The notes beneath the pieces are model-generated. The model ran no database searches. It was not told where the DNA came from and saw only the letters and a program-made list of their open reading frames with translations. A program made the translations under genes and the position numbers. This document shows positions 30,401 to 37,677 of a stretch of 64,000 bases of DNA, in pieces (positions within the stretch are counted from its first letter, which is position 1; each line of letters opens with the position of its first letter). The DNA comes from Gallionella sp. (GTDB lineage Bacteria > Pseudomonadota > Gammaproteobacteria > Burkholderiales > Gallionellaceae), in assembly GCA_023229845.1 (NCBI GenBank), contig JALNYK010000008.1, positions 39,433 through 103,432 on the forward strand. Direction: 5' to 3'.

Positions 30401-30710
30401 CGGTCGTACTTTGAAAGGTAATGTTGGATACATTGGCCCAGGCAAGCAAAGCATTGCTTGCAGCGGTTTGCTGAACCGCATTCAAGCCATATACAGCGGC
30501 CGCAACGGGTTCATTCAGCGTCGAATAGGACGTCCCGTTCGCACCGTAAAAAACGGCGCTGCCGCCTGTCGCCCAGGGAAAACTATAGGTAAGCGTCGCT
30601 CCCGCTCCGACCGCTCCGCCCCACTTGGCGCCCTCAATGAGCGCGTCGAGGTTGGTAAGATTAGTCGGCGAAACGTTGGTAATCAAACTTGAGGTTGTAG
30701 GTAATGCCAT
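27432..30710 (-). CDS. Serralysin-like RTX metalloprotease
   Basis: The product is 1092 residues. The N-terminal M10-type peptidase domain has the zinc site H169-E170-x2-H173-x5-H179 (HEVGHSLGLKHP) and a Met-turn at M199 (VMSYTD). It is followed by a DIAAIQHLYGAN linker and RTX nonapeptides (DGGAGNDALYGGAGND, GGASGNDTLVGNGGND). Ig-like repeats follow, then the same C-terminal module as in the RTX protein downstream. It is likely secreted by a type I system and activated outside the cell by Ca2+. No signal peptide is seen. The ribosome site is weak. The two RTX genes are 227 bases apart on the same strand. Confidence 0.88.
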   Translation of the reverse strand: MALPTTSSLITNVSPTNLTNLDALIEGAKWGGAVGAGATLTYSFPWATGGSAVFYGANGTSYSTLNEPVAAAVYGLNAVQQTAASNALLAWANVSNITFQSTTDTSTNVGDIRFAFTSAVDAGSQAWGWSYTLNQALPSSGDVWISTLQGGATDADWSAGSHNYFSLIHEVGHSLGLKHPFEGLSQLPVALDNRQQTVMSYTDPANNLFGTITQITDVSFSWSTGAIAPETPMVLDIAAIQHLYGANLTYRTGDDVYTFDPALPFLKTIWDAGGNDTIDVGNFSENCRIDLTPGSYSSIRILSDPLPAGATAPGYAPTYDGTNNLGIAYGAIIENAAGGSGNDTLIGNDAANSLDGGAGNDALYGGAGNDAYYLNTINDTVVEYSAEGIDSIWANFNYSLASLLNVENLYAYGTAGRILTGSAEGNTIGGASGNDTLVGNGGNDVFLFGASGNGIDTISDCSSGDRIDITGCSFTGAISSGNGASILANQVELFNSASLTTLYIGTDAIAGADVQIQLTGSYASSNFSLNGNWLFFNSLPTGSVTISGTPTLSQILTASNNLADADGLGTIAYQWQANGIDITGATSNIYTLTQAEVGKAISVVASYTDGFGAFESVASNSLNIYSFIASSKYFVTQSPGSNLLDFDLAYGTSSLQGQNIVFTGTNGVDNVTAAPGVVVDFTKSNGGIDNIYLTGNLADYATSVTTSTVTLTRGAGVNAETVLLAKGTSLNYDTVAFANGSASTFDLHGWAAGGAIPTLAAALVPPTTLNATVKGFALDATGEVFTGTAPGINFIATGGNGVDIVYVKAGATVDASKLNSGEDKIYFTANWADYTKAATTSKITFTNATTGDSVIVAAAAGASNDRLVFADGYVLSNDAKTALLADAAAPLSAIPGFSTAEVTPLGTGAIVTGTVATDILNGTAAGEVIYGNGGADAINGGAGADTIVITDTGTTAANSATILLTSITDGIDAVIGFSAAPVANGGDVLDLSAIANLTDAVATGQTLTTDFAAANVFIFDATPVAIADAANAIAADVSVIATDGYIVIADSANGNAVTVYHSTDLAANGTETALVVLSGVAIAQLTAGNMLV

Positions 30711-30837
30711 AAACGATTATCTGGACGAACGACATAAAAACACGGAAGAAGGAAACCACGCCAACTCCCGTGAGACTGTCGGCAATATAATTCGTTCATG
30801 CAATCCGGTCGAGGATTATGGTTTACCTTCTTTCGGG

Positions 30838-31686
30838 TCAGTCGACCCCCAGCACTTTAGCGAAGTCTGAATATTCATCCTCGATCTCGCCAAAATGCGA
30901 TTGCATCTGCTGGAAAGAAAGTTCGAGCCGCATCATCGCGCCATGGGACAACGGCGGCACCTGTCCGGAACCGCCAAAATCCAGCGCATGGCTCAACACC
31001 TCCGCGACATGCACCGTATCGGCCATACGCGACGACACATCGTCGAACACATGATGATGCCCACCTATCGCCTCGCCAATGGCGGACGGGAAATTCCATC
31101 TATCCACCAGATGCGCGCCTATTCCGGCGTGGTCTATTCCTAACACCGCATGCTCCGCCACGGAAATATGGCAGTCCTGTCTCTTCTTGTACTCCATCAC
31201 CGCATGCAATTCGCCCGGCAGCGTAACTGCCACCACCAACTGCCCCACGTCATGCAGCAATCCGGCAACAAAAGCGATATCCGGATTCAGGTGGATTCTT
31301 CGGGCGATAAACTTGGCGCAGCAGGCTACTCCGATGCTGTGACGCATGAATTTCCCGAAATTGAAATCGTCATGGCTGTTTTCCCGAAAATGGCTGGAAA
31401 GCCCGTCCAGGCAGGCCAGATTACGAATCGCGTTGAAGCCCAGTATCGTCACCGCCTGCTGGGGAGATGAGACGCCGCCCCTGACGGCATAACGCGAAGA
31501 ATTCGCCAGCTTCAACACCCCGGCCAGCATACCGAGATCGCTCTCGATCTTTCGGGTCAACAACTGCGGCGTCATACTGTCGTCGTCGATAGAGCGGATT
31601 ATCTCCACGACGGCCTGGGGCAAACTGGGAAACGACTCGACTGCCCCCAATATCTCTTCGGTGGATTTAAAGGACGAGGTATTCAT
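30838..31686 (-). CDS. HDOD-domain signalling protein
   Basis: The protein has 282 residues, almost all one HDOD domain: FPSLPQAVVEI at the start, ESDLGMLAGVLKLANSSRY, QAVTILGFNAIRNLA, LLHDVGQLVVAV and IGEAIGGHHHVFD. HDOD proteins are HD-superfamily relatives lacking full catalytic sets and act as adaptors in c-di-GMP, stress and chemotaxis signalling. The ATG overlaps the stop of the 107-residue gene by four bases, and GAGGGG precedes it, so the two are translationally coupled downstream of an HD-GYP gene. Confidence 0.88.
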   Translation of the reverse strand: MNTSSFKSTEEILGAVESFPSLPQAVVEIIRSIDDDSMTPQLLTRKIESDLGMLAGVLKLANSSRYAVRGGVSSPQQAVTILGFNAIRNLACLDGLSSHFRENSHDDFNFGKFMRHSIGVACCAKFIARRIHLNPDIAFVAGLLHDVGQLVVAVTLPGELHAVMEYKKRQDCHISVAEHAVLGIDHAGIGAHLVDRWNFPSAIGEAIGGHHHVFDDVSSRMADTVHVAEVLSHALDFGGSGQVPPLSHGAMMRLELSFQQMQSHFGEIEDEYSDFAKVLGVD

Positions 31687-32006
31687 GCCGACCCCTCCAG
31701 CCTGTATTCCAGCACCAGTTGATACAGCGACGCGAGATGCTCATCCTGTCCTGCATGGCGGAACAGCATGCCTAGGCGATCCAGCACCTTGGCGCGCTCG
31801 GCTGCCAACTCATCCTCGCCACGAGTATCTGCCACTTGTATGGCTATATGAGCAATACCGCGCTTGCGCAAACCGGAGAGCGCGGACTCCGAAAGCTCGC
31901 ATCCGGCCTGCAACAGCACATCGCCACGCTGGTTGCATACCGCAGCCGCCAGCTGCATTCCCGGCACCGCCTGATCGAGCGGAATTTTATTCAAACGAAA
32001 TTTCAT
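31683..32006 (-). CDS. Small DUF3391-like partner protein
   Basis: The product is 107 residues from the ATG giving MKFRLNKIPLDQAVPGM, with AGGAGGAGG upstream. The pattern (VPGMQLAAAV, GDVLLQAGCELSESAL, LRKRGIAHIAI) resembles the N-terminal DUF3391-type domain of HD-GYP proteins, here free-standing, followed by a helical tail. It overlaps the HDOD gene start by four bases. It may position or regulate the HDOD protein; that is inference from gene coupling. Confidence 0.65.
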   Translation of the reverse strand: MKFRLNKIPLDQAVPGMQLAAAVCNQRGDVLLQAGCELSESALSGLRKRGIAHIAIQVADTRGEDELAAERAKVLDRLGMLFRHAGQDEHLASLYQLVLEYRLEGSA

Positions 32007-32123
32007 ACCCAGCCTCCTCCTCTTCTCGGTTAACGCCTCCCTGAACAACTCCATTTGCGGCAGCACCGCGTTTTCGAGGGCAAAGCGTCTCTCAAGACAT
32101 CAAACGCCGGAGCCATCTGAAAT

Positions 32124-33362
32124 TCACACACCCAATTGCACTAATCCTTGCAACATCTCCGGATCGAACTTCCAATCGGAGGGCTTCTCGATGCCGGCAA
32201 TTTCATCCAGCGATTTCGACAAATCCATCATCTCCGGATAAAGATGCTCGCGCTGGCGGCCGGAATAGAACACCACTACTTTAGGGGTCAGCAGACTGTC
32301 GGCGGATTGGTCGGCCACCACGCCCAGACGCCCGGATGCGAGGCTGACCAGTGTTCCAATCGGATAGATACCCACCGTCTTGACGAAGGCATGGAACACC
32401 GATTCATCGTAGTTACCGTCCTTCCACTCCGCCATCTTGCGGATCGCCTCGGCCGGGTCCCAGCCGGACTTGTAACAACGCGTCGAAGTAATCGCGTCGT
32501 ACACGTCGCATACCGCCCCCATACGCGCAAACAGCGAAATGGATTCGCCAGACAGTTTTTCGGGATAGCCTTTGCCGTCGAGTCGCTCATGGTGGTGCAG
32601 GCAGACGTCCAGCGATATCTCGCTCACGCCGGGCGCAATCTTCAAAATTTCCCATCCGCTGCGCGGATGCTGCTTCATGATGTCGAATTCCTCGCGGGTC
32701 AACGAACCCGGTTTGTTGAGCACCTCCTCCGGCGTCATGATCTTGCCGATGTCGTGCAGCAGCCCGGCCATGCCGGCCTGTCTCAAGGCGTCCCCCTCCA
32801 TCCCCAATTGCCGCCCCAGCGCAATCATCAGCGCACAAACGGCCACCGAATGAAGATAGGTGTAATCGTCCTTATTCTTCAGGCGCGCCAGACTCAACAG
32901 CGCGCACTGATTGCGCATGATCGATTGGCTTATCTCCTCAACCAGCGACTCGGCCTGCTCCAGTTGCAGCGCCTTGCCCATGCGGGCCTCCTGAAACATC
33001 GAAGTCACTTCCTTCTTGGCCCTGGCATGGATCATCCGGGCTCGCCCCAGTTCCTGATGCAATTCGACCGTCCGCTCCGACTTCTTTACAGTTTTGACCG
33101 CCGATAGCAGCGTCTCATCGACCTTCAGTTTCTCATCTTCTTCGGAAAAAGCCTCGGCATCGGCCCCAACATCCAGCCCCTTGGAAACATCGATCCACAC
33201 CTCTTGGATACCGCAATCCTGCAACGTCTTCAGCATGTTGGCATTCGACACCTTAAACGTCTTCTTCCAGAACGGATGATCCATCCAGCTGCCGCACACC
33301 TCGTGCACATACATCCCGAGCCTGACATCGGCAACATGGATCTTTTTCAGATTGGCATTCAT
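32124..33362 (-). CDS. HD-GYP c-di-GMP phosphodiesterase
   Basis: The protein has 412 residues: an N-terminal DUF3391 domain (VADVRLGMYVHEV), a helical linker, then an HD-GYP domain with LLHDIGKIMTPEEVLNKPG, MKQHPRSGWEIL, and HHERLDGKGYP. The metal-binding HD and the GYP triplet are intact, so hydrolysis of cyclic di-GMP is expected. GGAGG precedes the start. It lies upstream of the DUF3391-like/HDOD pair on the same strand. Confidence 0.92.
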   Translation of the reverse strand: MNANLKKIHVADVRLGMYVHEVCGSWMDHPFWKKTFKVSNANMLKTLQDCGIQEVWIDVSKGLDVGADAEAFSEEDEKLKVDETLLSAVKTVKKSERTVELHQELGRARMIHARAKKEVTSMFQEARMGKALQLEQAESLVEEISQSIMRNQCALLSLARLKNKDDYTYLHSVAVCALMIALGRQLGMEGDALRQAGMAGLLHDIGKIMTPEEVLNKPGSLTREEFDIMKQHPRSGWEILKIAPGVSEISLDVCLHHHERLDGKGYPEKLSGESISLFARMGAVCDVYDAITSTRCYKSGWDPAEAIRKMAEWKDGNYDESVFHAFVKTVGIYPIGTLVSLASGRLGVVADQSADSLLTPKVVVFYSGRQREHLYPEMMDLSKSLDEIAGIEKPSDWKFDPEMLQGLVQLGV

Positions 33363-33387
33363 TTTTTTCCTCCAAACTCACACATAC

Positions 33388-34644
33388 CTAGAAGGATGCC
33401 TCCAGCCTGAACCCGATCACCCAAGCATCCTTCAATGCCGGGTCCATGTTCGGGTTCACGATGTATTGTACGCTCGGCTGCAACGCCAGCCAGGACTGCA
33501 ACTGCATGCGGTAGGTCATCTCGACGACGGTCTCGGACGACTCGCTTGCGTTCAGCAAACGATACTTGGCGCTCGCATGGCTGTTGGTCACCGCGATGCC
33601 GGCGGCATCGTCGTCGCGGCCGTCGAACAGGCCCTGGTAATTCAAGCCCAGACTGCCCGACCAGTTGGCCTGATAGACATTCTTGTTGACCACGCCGAAA
33701 CGCACGAAGCCGGAAAGCCCCTGCGCAGAATTGCCCTGCTCGGCCATCAGCGTGCGCTCGGCGACGATGTACGCGCCCTGATCGGTGCGCTGATCCGGAA
33801 TTGCCGGATCGAGATCGGCCGCGCGCGCGGTGTAGCGCCACAGGCCGACTGCCGTCTTGTCGTACTGGCCCTCTTCCGTCTCCGGGGTGTAGCCGAATTC
33901 GGCCACCGCGAGGCTGCCGTCGCCCTGATCGAACCTGATCTGGGTGCCGTGAGGATCGTTGGGGTTGCCCGGCACGCCATCGGTCACTGAGGCCTGCGCG
34001 TAGTAGGCATCGCCGGTGTATTTCAGCCGCAGGCCCAATGCGCCCATCGGAAACACCGGCGGGCCGTTGCGTCCGGTCTGCGCCATTTCGGCGGACATGC
34101 CGTAGGGCGGCTGCAGGAACAGACCGGAGGTGTCGGTCACATAGAATTCGGAATCGACGGCATACAGGCCGGCCAATACCGAGAGGCTGTCGCCGGCGAA
34201 ATTCTGCTGCAACCATGCCTGATAGAACTGGCCAGTGCTGACGCCGGTCTCGATATTGGTCACGCCGGCGAAGCCGCCGGTGTAGGCGTTGATCGACTGG
34301 TTGCCGTGCTGGACGTGATACTGAACGAAGGCGCTCGCGCCGCTCAATCCGGCGAGTTTGTCCAGATCGAAGCCGACCGCCGCCTCGCTGTTCATCAGCA
34401 CCACGCCGCCACGGGCAGCGCCGCCTGCGGCGTTGACCAGCAGGTCGCTCTTGTGGGTGAGTTCGACAATGACGCCCTTGTCGCACAGACTGCTGCGCCC
34501 CCAGTCGCCGCTCAGCGTGTCCTGCTTGAAGTCGGGACAGTTGTCCGCGGCAAATGCGACATTACCCACCAACAATCCCGCCAACAACCCCATAAGTATG
34601 GCAGCTGTCATGAAGACAGTCGCAACGATCACACGGAGCATCAT
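33388..34644 (-). CDS. OprB-family carbohydrate-selective porin
   Basis: The precursor is about 418 residues: a signal peptide ending near GNVAFAADN, then an OprB-type barrel (SGDWGRSSLCDKGVIVELTH, YHVQHGNQSINAY, GQFYQAWLQQNF, LGLRLKYTGDAYYAQ) ending in the outer-membrane C-terminal signature FRLEASF. The start is unclear. I use the ATG at 34644, seven bases after AAGGA; ATGs at 34650, 34695 and 34713 are also in frame and would lengthen the signal peptide. It is expected to let sugars or small anions diffuse through the outer membrane. Its place among chemotaxis and c-di-GMP genes is unusual. Confidence 0.83.
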   Translation of the reverse strand: MMLRVIVATVFMTAAILMGLLAGLLVGNVAFAADNCPDFKQDTLSGDWGRSSLCDKGVIVELTHKSDLLVNAAGGAARGGVVLMNSEAAVGFDLDKLAGLSGASAFVQYHVQHGNQSINAYTGGFAGVTNIETGVSTGQFYQAWLQQNFAGDSLSVLAGLYAVDSEFYVTDTSGLFLQPPYGMSAEMAQTGRNGPPVFPMGALGLRLKYTGDAYYAQASVTDGVPGNPNDPHGTQIRFDQGDGSLAVAEFGYTPETEEGQYDKTAVGLWRYTARAADLDPAIPDQRTDQGAYIVAERTLMAEQGNSAQGLSGFVRFGVVNKNVYQANWSGSLGLNYQGLFDGRDDDAAGIAVTNSHASAKYRLLNASESSETVVEMTYRMQLQSWLALQPSVQYIVNPNMDPALKDAWVIGFRLEASF

Positions 34645-34752
34645 GCTCATATCCTTGTAGAACAATCCCCATTTCCTGTAACTCAATTCCTGCATTTCGT
34701 CTTCCCTTTCCATGTCCCATCCGTTTCTGTACCAGCGACCTTGTCGCCTTCC

Positions 34753-34833
34753 TCAGGCGGCCAATATCTGCAGCACGACCAGCAGGATCAGCAGCGGGGG
34801 CAGAGCCAACGCCGCTTCCTTGATTCGTTTCAT
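34753..34833 (-). CDS. 26-residue single-pass membrane peptide
   Basis: The ORF reads MKRIKEAALALPPLLILLV and ends QILAA-stop. It is preceded by AAGGAGCGCTA at ideal spacing. A short basic N-terminus plus one hydrophobic helix fits a small inner-membrane peptide. It sits in the gap between a chemoreceptor gene and the porin gene on the same strand. There is no homology that I recognise; the case rests on the ribosome site and composition. Confidence 0.5.
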   Translation of the reverse strand: MKRIKEAALALPPLLILLVVLQILAA

Positions 34834-34878
34834 TAGCGCTCCTTGCGTTTCACTGTTTCCTTCGCGGTCGCCTAACGG

Positions 34879-36510
34879 TCAGACCTTGTATTTCTCCACG
34901 CTGCGGTGCAAATCGGCCGCCAACGCATCGAGCCGGTCCGCAGTGACGTCGGTGGCTTCCGCCGCCGCGCTGGTTTCCTCGGTCATGTGGGCAATCCGTT
35001 CCATTTGTATGGCGATGTCGTGAATCGCGATGTCGCTCTCCTTGATCGAATTGGCGATTTCTTTCACTCGATTGTTGATCTGATCGCCGTTATGGCCGAT
35101 CTTCTCCAGCGCCTCCTCGGCGTGTTTGGCCGTTTCGACGCTGCGCGCCGCCTGCTCGTCCGCCCCGCTCATCGCCTCGACCACATGCTCGATTTCCATC
35201 TGAATCGCATCGATCAATCGACCGATCTCCTCGGTCGAACCGCCGGTGCGCTCGGCCAGCTTGCGCACCTCGTCGGCCACGACCGCGAAGCCGCGCCCCT
35301 GCTCGCCGGCACGCGCCGCCTCGATCGCCGCATTCAATGCCAGCAGATTGGTCTGGTCGGCGATTTCCTTGATGACCACGACGATCCCGCTGATCCGGCC
35401 GGAGCTCTCCGACAGACGCGCGACATTGGCCGCAGAATCCTTGATTGCCTGAGCGGTCGCGCCCATCCCGGACATGCCTTCGTGCGTGATGTCCAGCGCC
35501 TCGCGCGTCTCCCGCCGGCCCTGTTCGGACAGCGTCTCAGACTCCCCGGTATGCGAAGCGATCTCGCTGATCGCGACGGACAGCTCCTCGGTCGAGGCCG
35601 CCACCGTGGCCGAAATATCCGATTGCTGGTGCGTCACGTTCTTCGCCTGCTCGGTAGTGTGCGCCAATTCCTGCGAAATCGTGGCGATCTCGTCGACCGA
35701 GGCTCGCGTCTGGCGGATGATGTCGCGCACCCGGCCGACCAGGTGATTGAATGCCTGTGCGGTCTGCGCCAGTTCGTCGCGGCCTTCCACAGGCGCCAGA
35801 AGCGTGAAGTCGGAGTTGCGCTCCACTTCGCTGATCGTGGCCTGCAACCGGGTCAGCGGACGGACGATGGAAAGCGTGATCGTGCGAGCCACGAGGAATG
35901 CAATCGCAACGACCGCCAGCAAGGTGTACAGGGCCGTTTTCCGCGCATGGCTGGTCTCATCATCGGACTCATCGATCGCCGCCTCCATCTCGTCCACCTG
36001 CGACTTGATAAACGGCGCCAACTCGCTCTGCAACGCCAGGCTGGCCTGATCGAACTGCCCCATGGTCTTGTTGCCTTCCGCCGAACCGCCAGCGATGTAG
36101 GCCTGCGCCATTTTCACGCCGGTCTGGTAATAGACATCGAAATCGGCCTTGATACGCTGGACTTTATTCAGGCCATCCTGATCGCCCTCGGAGCTGTACA
36201 TTTTCTGGAACTCGGACAGGTCGCGGTAAAACGAATCTCGGCTGGCCTCGGCCTCCTTGAATCCGTCGTCCAGACCATCCAGCCCGCGCGTCGCGGAAAT
36301 ATCGGTCAGCCACTGCTGCACCTGGACAACCTCCTTTTCCATGTTCTTGGCCGCCAGCGCAAACGGCACGCTCTCGACCTTGACGTGGCGCACATGGCCG
36401 GAAATGTTGCCCATCGACATCTGCAACCAGCCCCCGAAAGCAACAAACAGAGCCAACGGCAAGGCGAAGCCCACCAGCAACCTGCGACCAATCTTTAAAT
36501 TCTTGAACAT
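34879..36510 (-). CDS. Methyl-accepting chemotaxis protein
   Basis: The product is 543 residues from [15 protein letters not shown], eight bases after AGGAG. TM1 is at about 10-30, followed by a four-helix-bundle-type periplasmic domain without heme or PAS marks. TM2 is at about 191-213, then a HAMP domain ([18 protein letters not shown]) and the signalling hairpin with [20 protein letters not shown] and [13 protein letters not shown]. It should form arrays with CheA and the CheV proteins encoded upstream. The ligand is unknown. Terminator-like hairpins lie between it and the che genes, so it may have its own promoter. Confidence 0.93.
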   Translation of the reverse strand: MFKNLKIGRRLLVGFALPLALFVAFGGWLQMSMGNISGHVRHVKVESVPFALAAKNMEKEVVQVQQWLTDISATRGLDGLDDGFKEAEASRDSFYRDLSEFQKMYSSEGDQDGLNKVQRIKADFDVYYQTGVKMAQAYIAGGSAEGNKTMGQFDQASLALQSELAPFIKSQVDEMEAAIDESDDETSHARKTALYTLLAVVAIAFLVARTITLSIVRPLTRLQATISEVERNSDFTLLAPVEGRDELAQTAQAFNHLVGRVRDIIRQTRASVDEIATISQELAHTTEQAKNVTHQQSDISATVAASTEELSVAISEIASHTGESETLSEQGRRETREALDITHEGMSGMGATAQAIKDSAANVARLSESSGRISGIVVVIKEIADQTNLLALNAAIEAARAGEQGRGFAVVADEVRKLAERTGGSTEEIGRLIDAIQMEIEHVVEAMSGADEQAARSVETAKHAEEALEKIGHNGDQINNRVKEIANSIKESDIAIHDIAIQMERIAHMTEETSAAAEATDVTADRLDALAADLHRSVEKYKV

Positions 36511-36606
36511 CACCATCTCTCCTAACCTAAAATCACACCACCCATGCCGCATGGTCAAACGATCTGCTTCTATTTACAGCCCAACGCTAACTCGGCAGTT
36601 AAATCA

Positions 36607-36625
36607 CCTCCGGCATAGCCGGGGG
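36607..36625. terminator. Hairpin downstream of small gene copy 1
   Basis: CCTCCGGC / GCCGGGGG around ATA is followed by TTTTA on plus. It is the diverged copy of the hairpin at 37220-37238 and may act in either direction. Confidence 0.5.
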
Positions 36626-36764
36626 TTTTATCTCACTTATTGGCCTTTCCATAATTCGTGACAACATGCGGTTACCGTAGGTCGGGCTTCAGCCCGATAT
36701 GTCGGGTTAAAACCCGACCTACAAGAGGCGGACGTCCTGTCTTCAATTATGGAAAGCTCAATAA

Positions 36765-37052
36765 TTACCAATCTCCGCTATCGAACGTATCCGGCTTCCT
36801 GCTGCCCGAAGCGTCGAATACGGACTCCAGCCATAAGTTATCCGCCTCGATTCTGTTGCCATTGCCCTTCCCCCACTCATCCAGTATCAAAGAAGTCCAC
36901 GGCTCGCTCGCATGCATTTGTTCTTCTGATTCCGTTAATACTCCCTCGTAATGATCCTGATTCCCGAATTTCGTATTCAGCGCCAGCAAAGACCAGCCGT
37001 GGTTTTTCAGCGCCTCCAATGCGATGTATGCTTCATCCGGTAATCCGCCCAT
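36765..37052 (-). CDS. Small acidic protein, duplicate copy 1
   Basis: I do not recognise this 95-residue protein. It starts MGGLPDEAYIALEALKNHGW and is acidic, with a Trp-rich mid part (SEPWTSLILDEWGKG) and the tail GSRKPDTFDSGDW. The ATG at 37052 is eight bases after GGAG; an ATG two codons earlier exists in this copy only. It differs from copy 2 at about eight residues. It sits behind a cheA 3' fragment with no complete cheA, so its expression is uncertain. Confidence 0.6.
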   Translation of the reverse strand: MGGLPDEAYIALEALKNHGWSLLALNTKFGNQDHYEGVLTESEEQMHASEPWTSLILDEWGKGNGNRIEADNLWLESVFDASGSRKPDTFDSGDW

Positions 37053-37064
37053 TTTCATTCTCCG

Positions 37065-37190
37065 TTAATGCCCGTGCACGTCGCTGAGCAATTCCTTGAT
37101 GTCCAGAATCAGCACGATGTCGCCCTCGCTGGACATCGTGACGCCGGCCCTCCCCTTGGGACGGAAACTATCCAGCGACTTGATCACGAC
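37065..37190 (-). pseudogene. cheA 3' fragment in duplicated unit
   Basis: The last about 41 codons of CheA (KSLDSFRPKGRAGVTMSSEG to the stop) are repeated here with a Val-to-Arg type change near the middle. The fragment has no start or upstream coding and ends abruptly at the duplication junction. Confidence 0.85.
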
Positions 37191-37219
37191 AGCCCAACGT
37201 TAATTCGGCAGTTAAATTA

Positions 37220-37238
37220 CCCCCGGCATAGCCGGGGG
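37220..37238. terminator. Hairpin downstream of small gene copy 2
   Basis: An 8-bp perfect stem CCCCCGGC / GCCGGGGG with loop ATA is flanked by GTTT on plus and TAATTTAA on minus. It could end the cheV-cheA-small-gene transcript that runs leftward. Confidence 0.6.
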
Positions 37239-37377
37239 GTTTACCTCACTTATTGGCCTTTCCATAATTCGTGACAACATGCGGTTACCGTAGGTCGGGC
37301 TTCAGCCCGATATGTCGGGTTAAAACCCGACCTACAAGAGGCGGATGTCCTGTCTTCAATTATGGAAAGCTCAATAA

Positions 37378-37665
37378 TTACCAATCTCCGCTATCGAACG
37401 TATCCGGCTTCCTGCTGCCCGAAGCGTCGAATACGGACTCCAGCCATGCGTTATCCGCCTCGATTCTGTTGCCATTGCCCTTCCCCCACTCATCCTGTAT
37501 CAAGGAAGTCCACGACTCGCTCGCATGCATTTGTTCTTCCGTGTCCGTTAATACTCCCTCGTAATGATCCTGATTCCCGAATTCCGTATCCAGCGCCAGC
37601 AAAGACCAACCGTGGTTTTTCAGAGCCTCCAATGCGATGTATGCTTCATCCGGCAATCCGCCCAT
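37378..37665 (-). CDS. Small acidic protein downstream of cheA, copy 2
   Basis: This 95-residue copy starts at the ATG at 37665 after the GGAG that follows the cheA stop by 12 bases, so it belongs to the che transcript. The sequence is MGGLPDEAYIALEALKNHGW, then LLALDTEFGNQDHYEGVL and the tail KPDTFDSGDW. It has no membrane segment or known domain. Both copies keep an open frame and conservative differences, suggesting a real protein. A chemotaxis role is inferred only from position. Confidence 0.65.
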   Translation of the reverse strand: MGGLPDEAYIALEALKNHGWSLLALDTEFGNQDHYEGVLTDTEEQMHASESWTSLIQDEWGKGNGNRIEADNAWLESVFDASGSRKPDTFDSGDW

Positions 37666-37677
37666 TTTCGTTCTCCG

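Noticed and set aside
23569..30710. Type I secretion genes next to the RTX genes
   Set aside because: No ABC transporter, membrane fusion protein or TolC-like ORF is present in the flanks.
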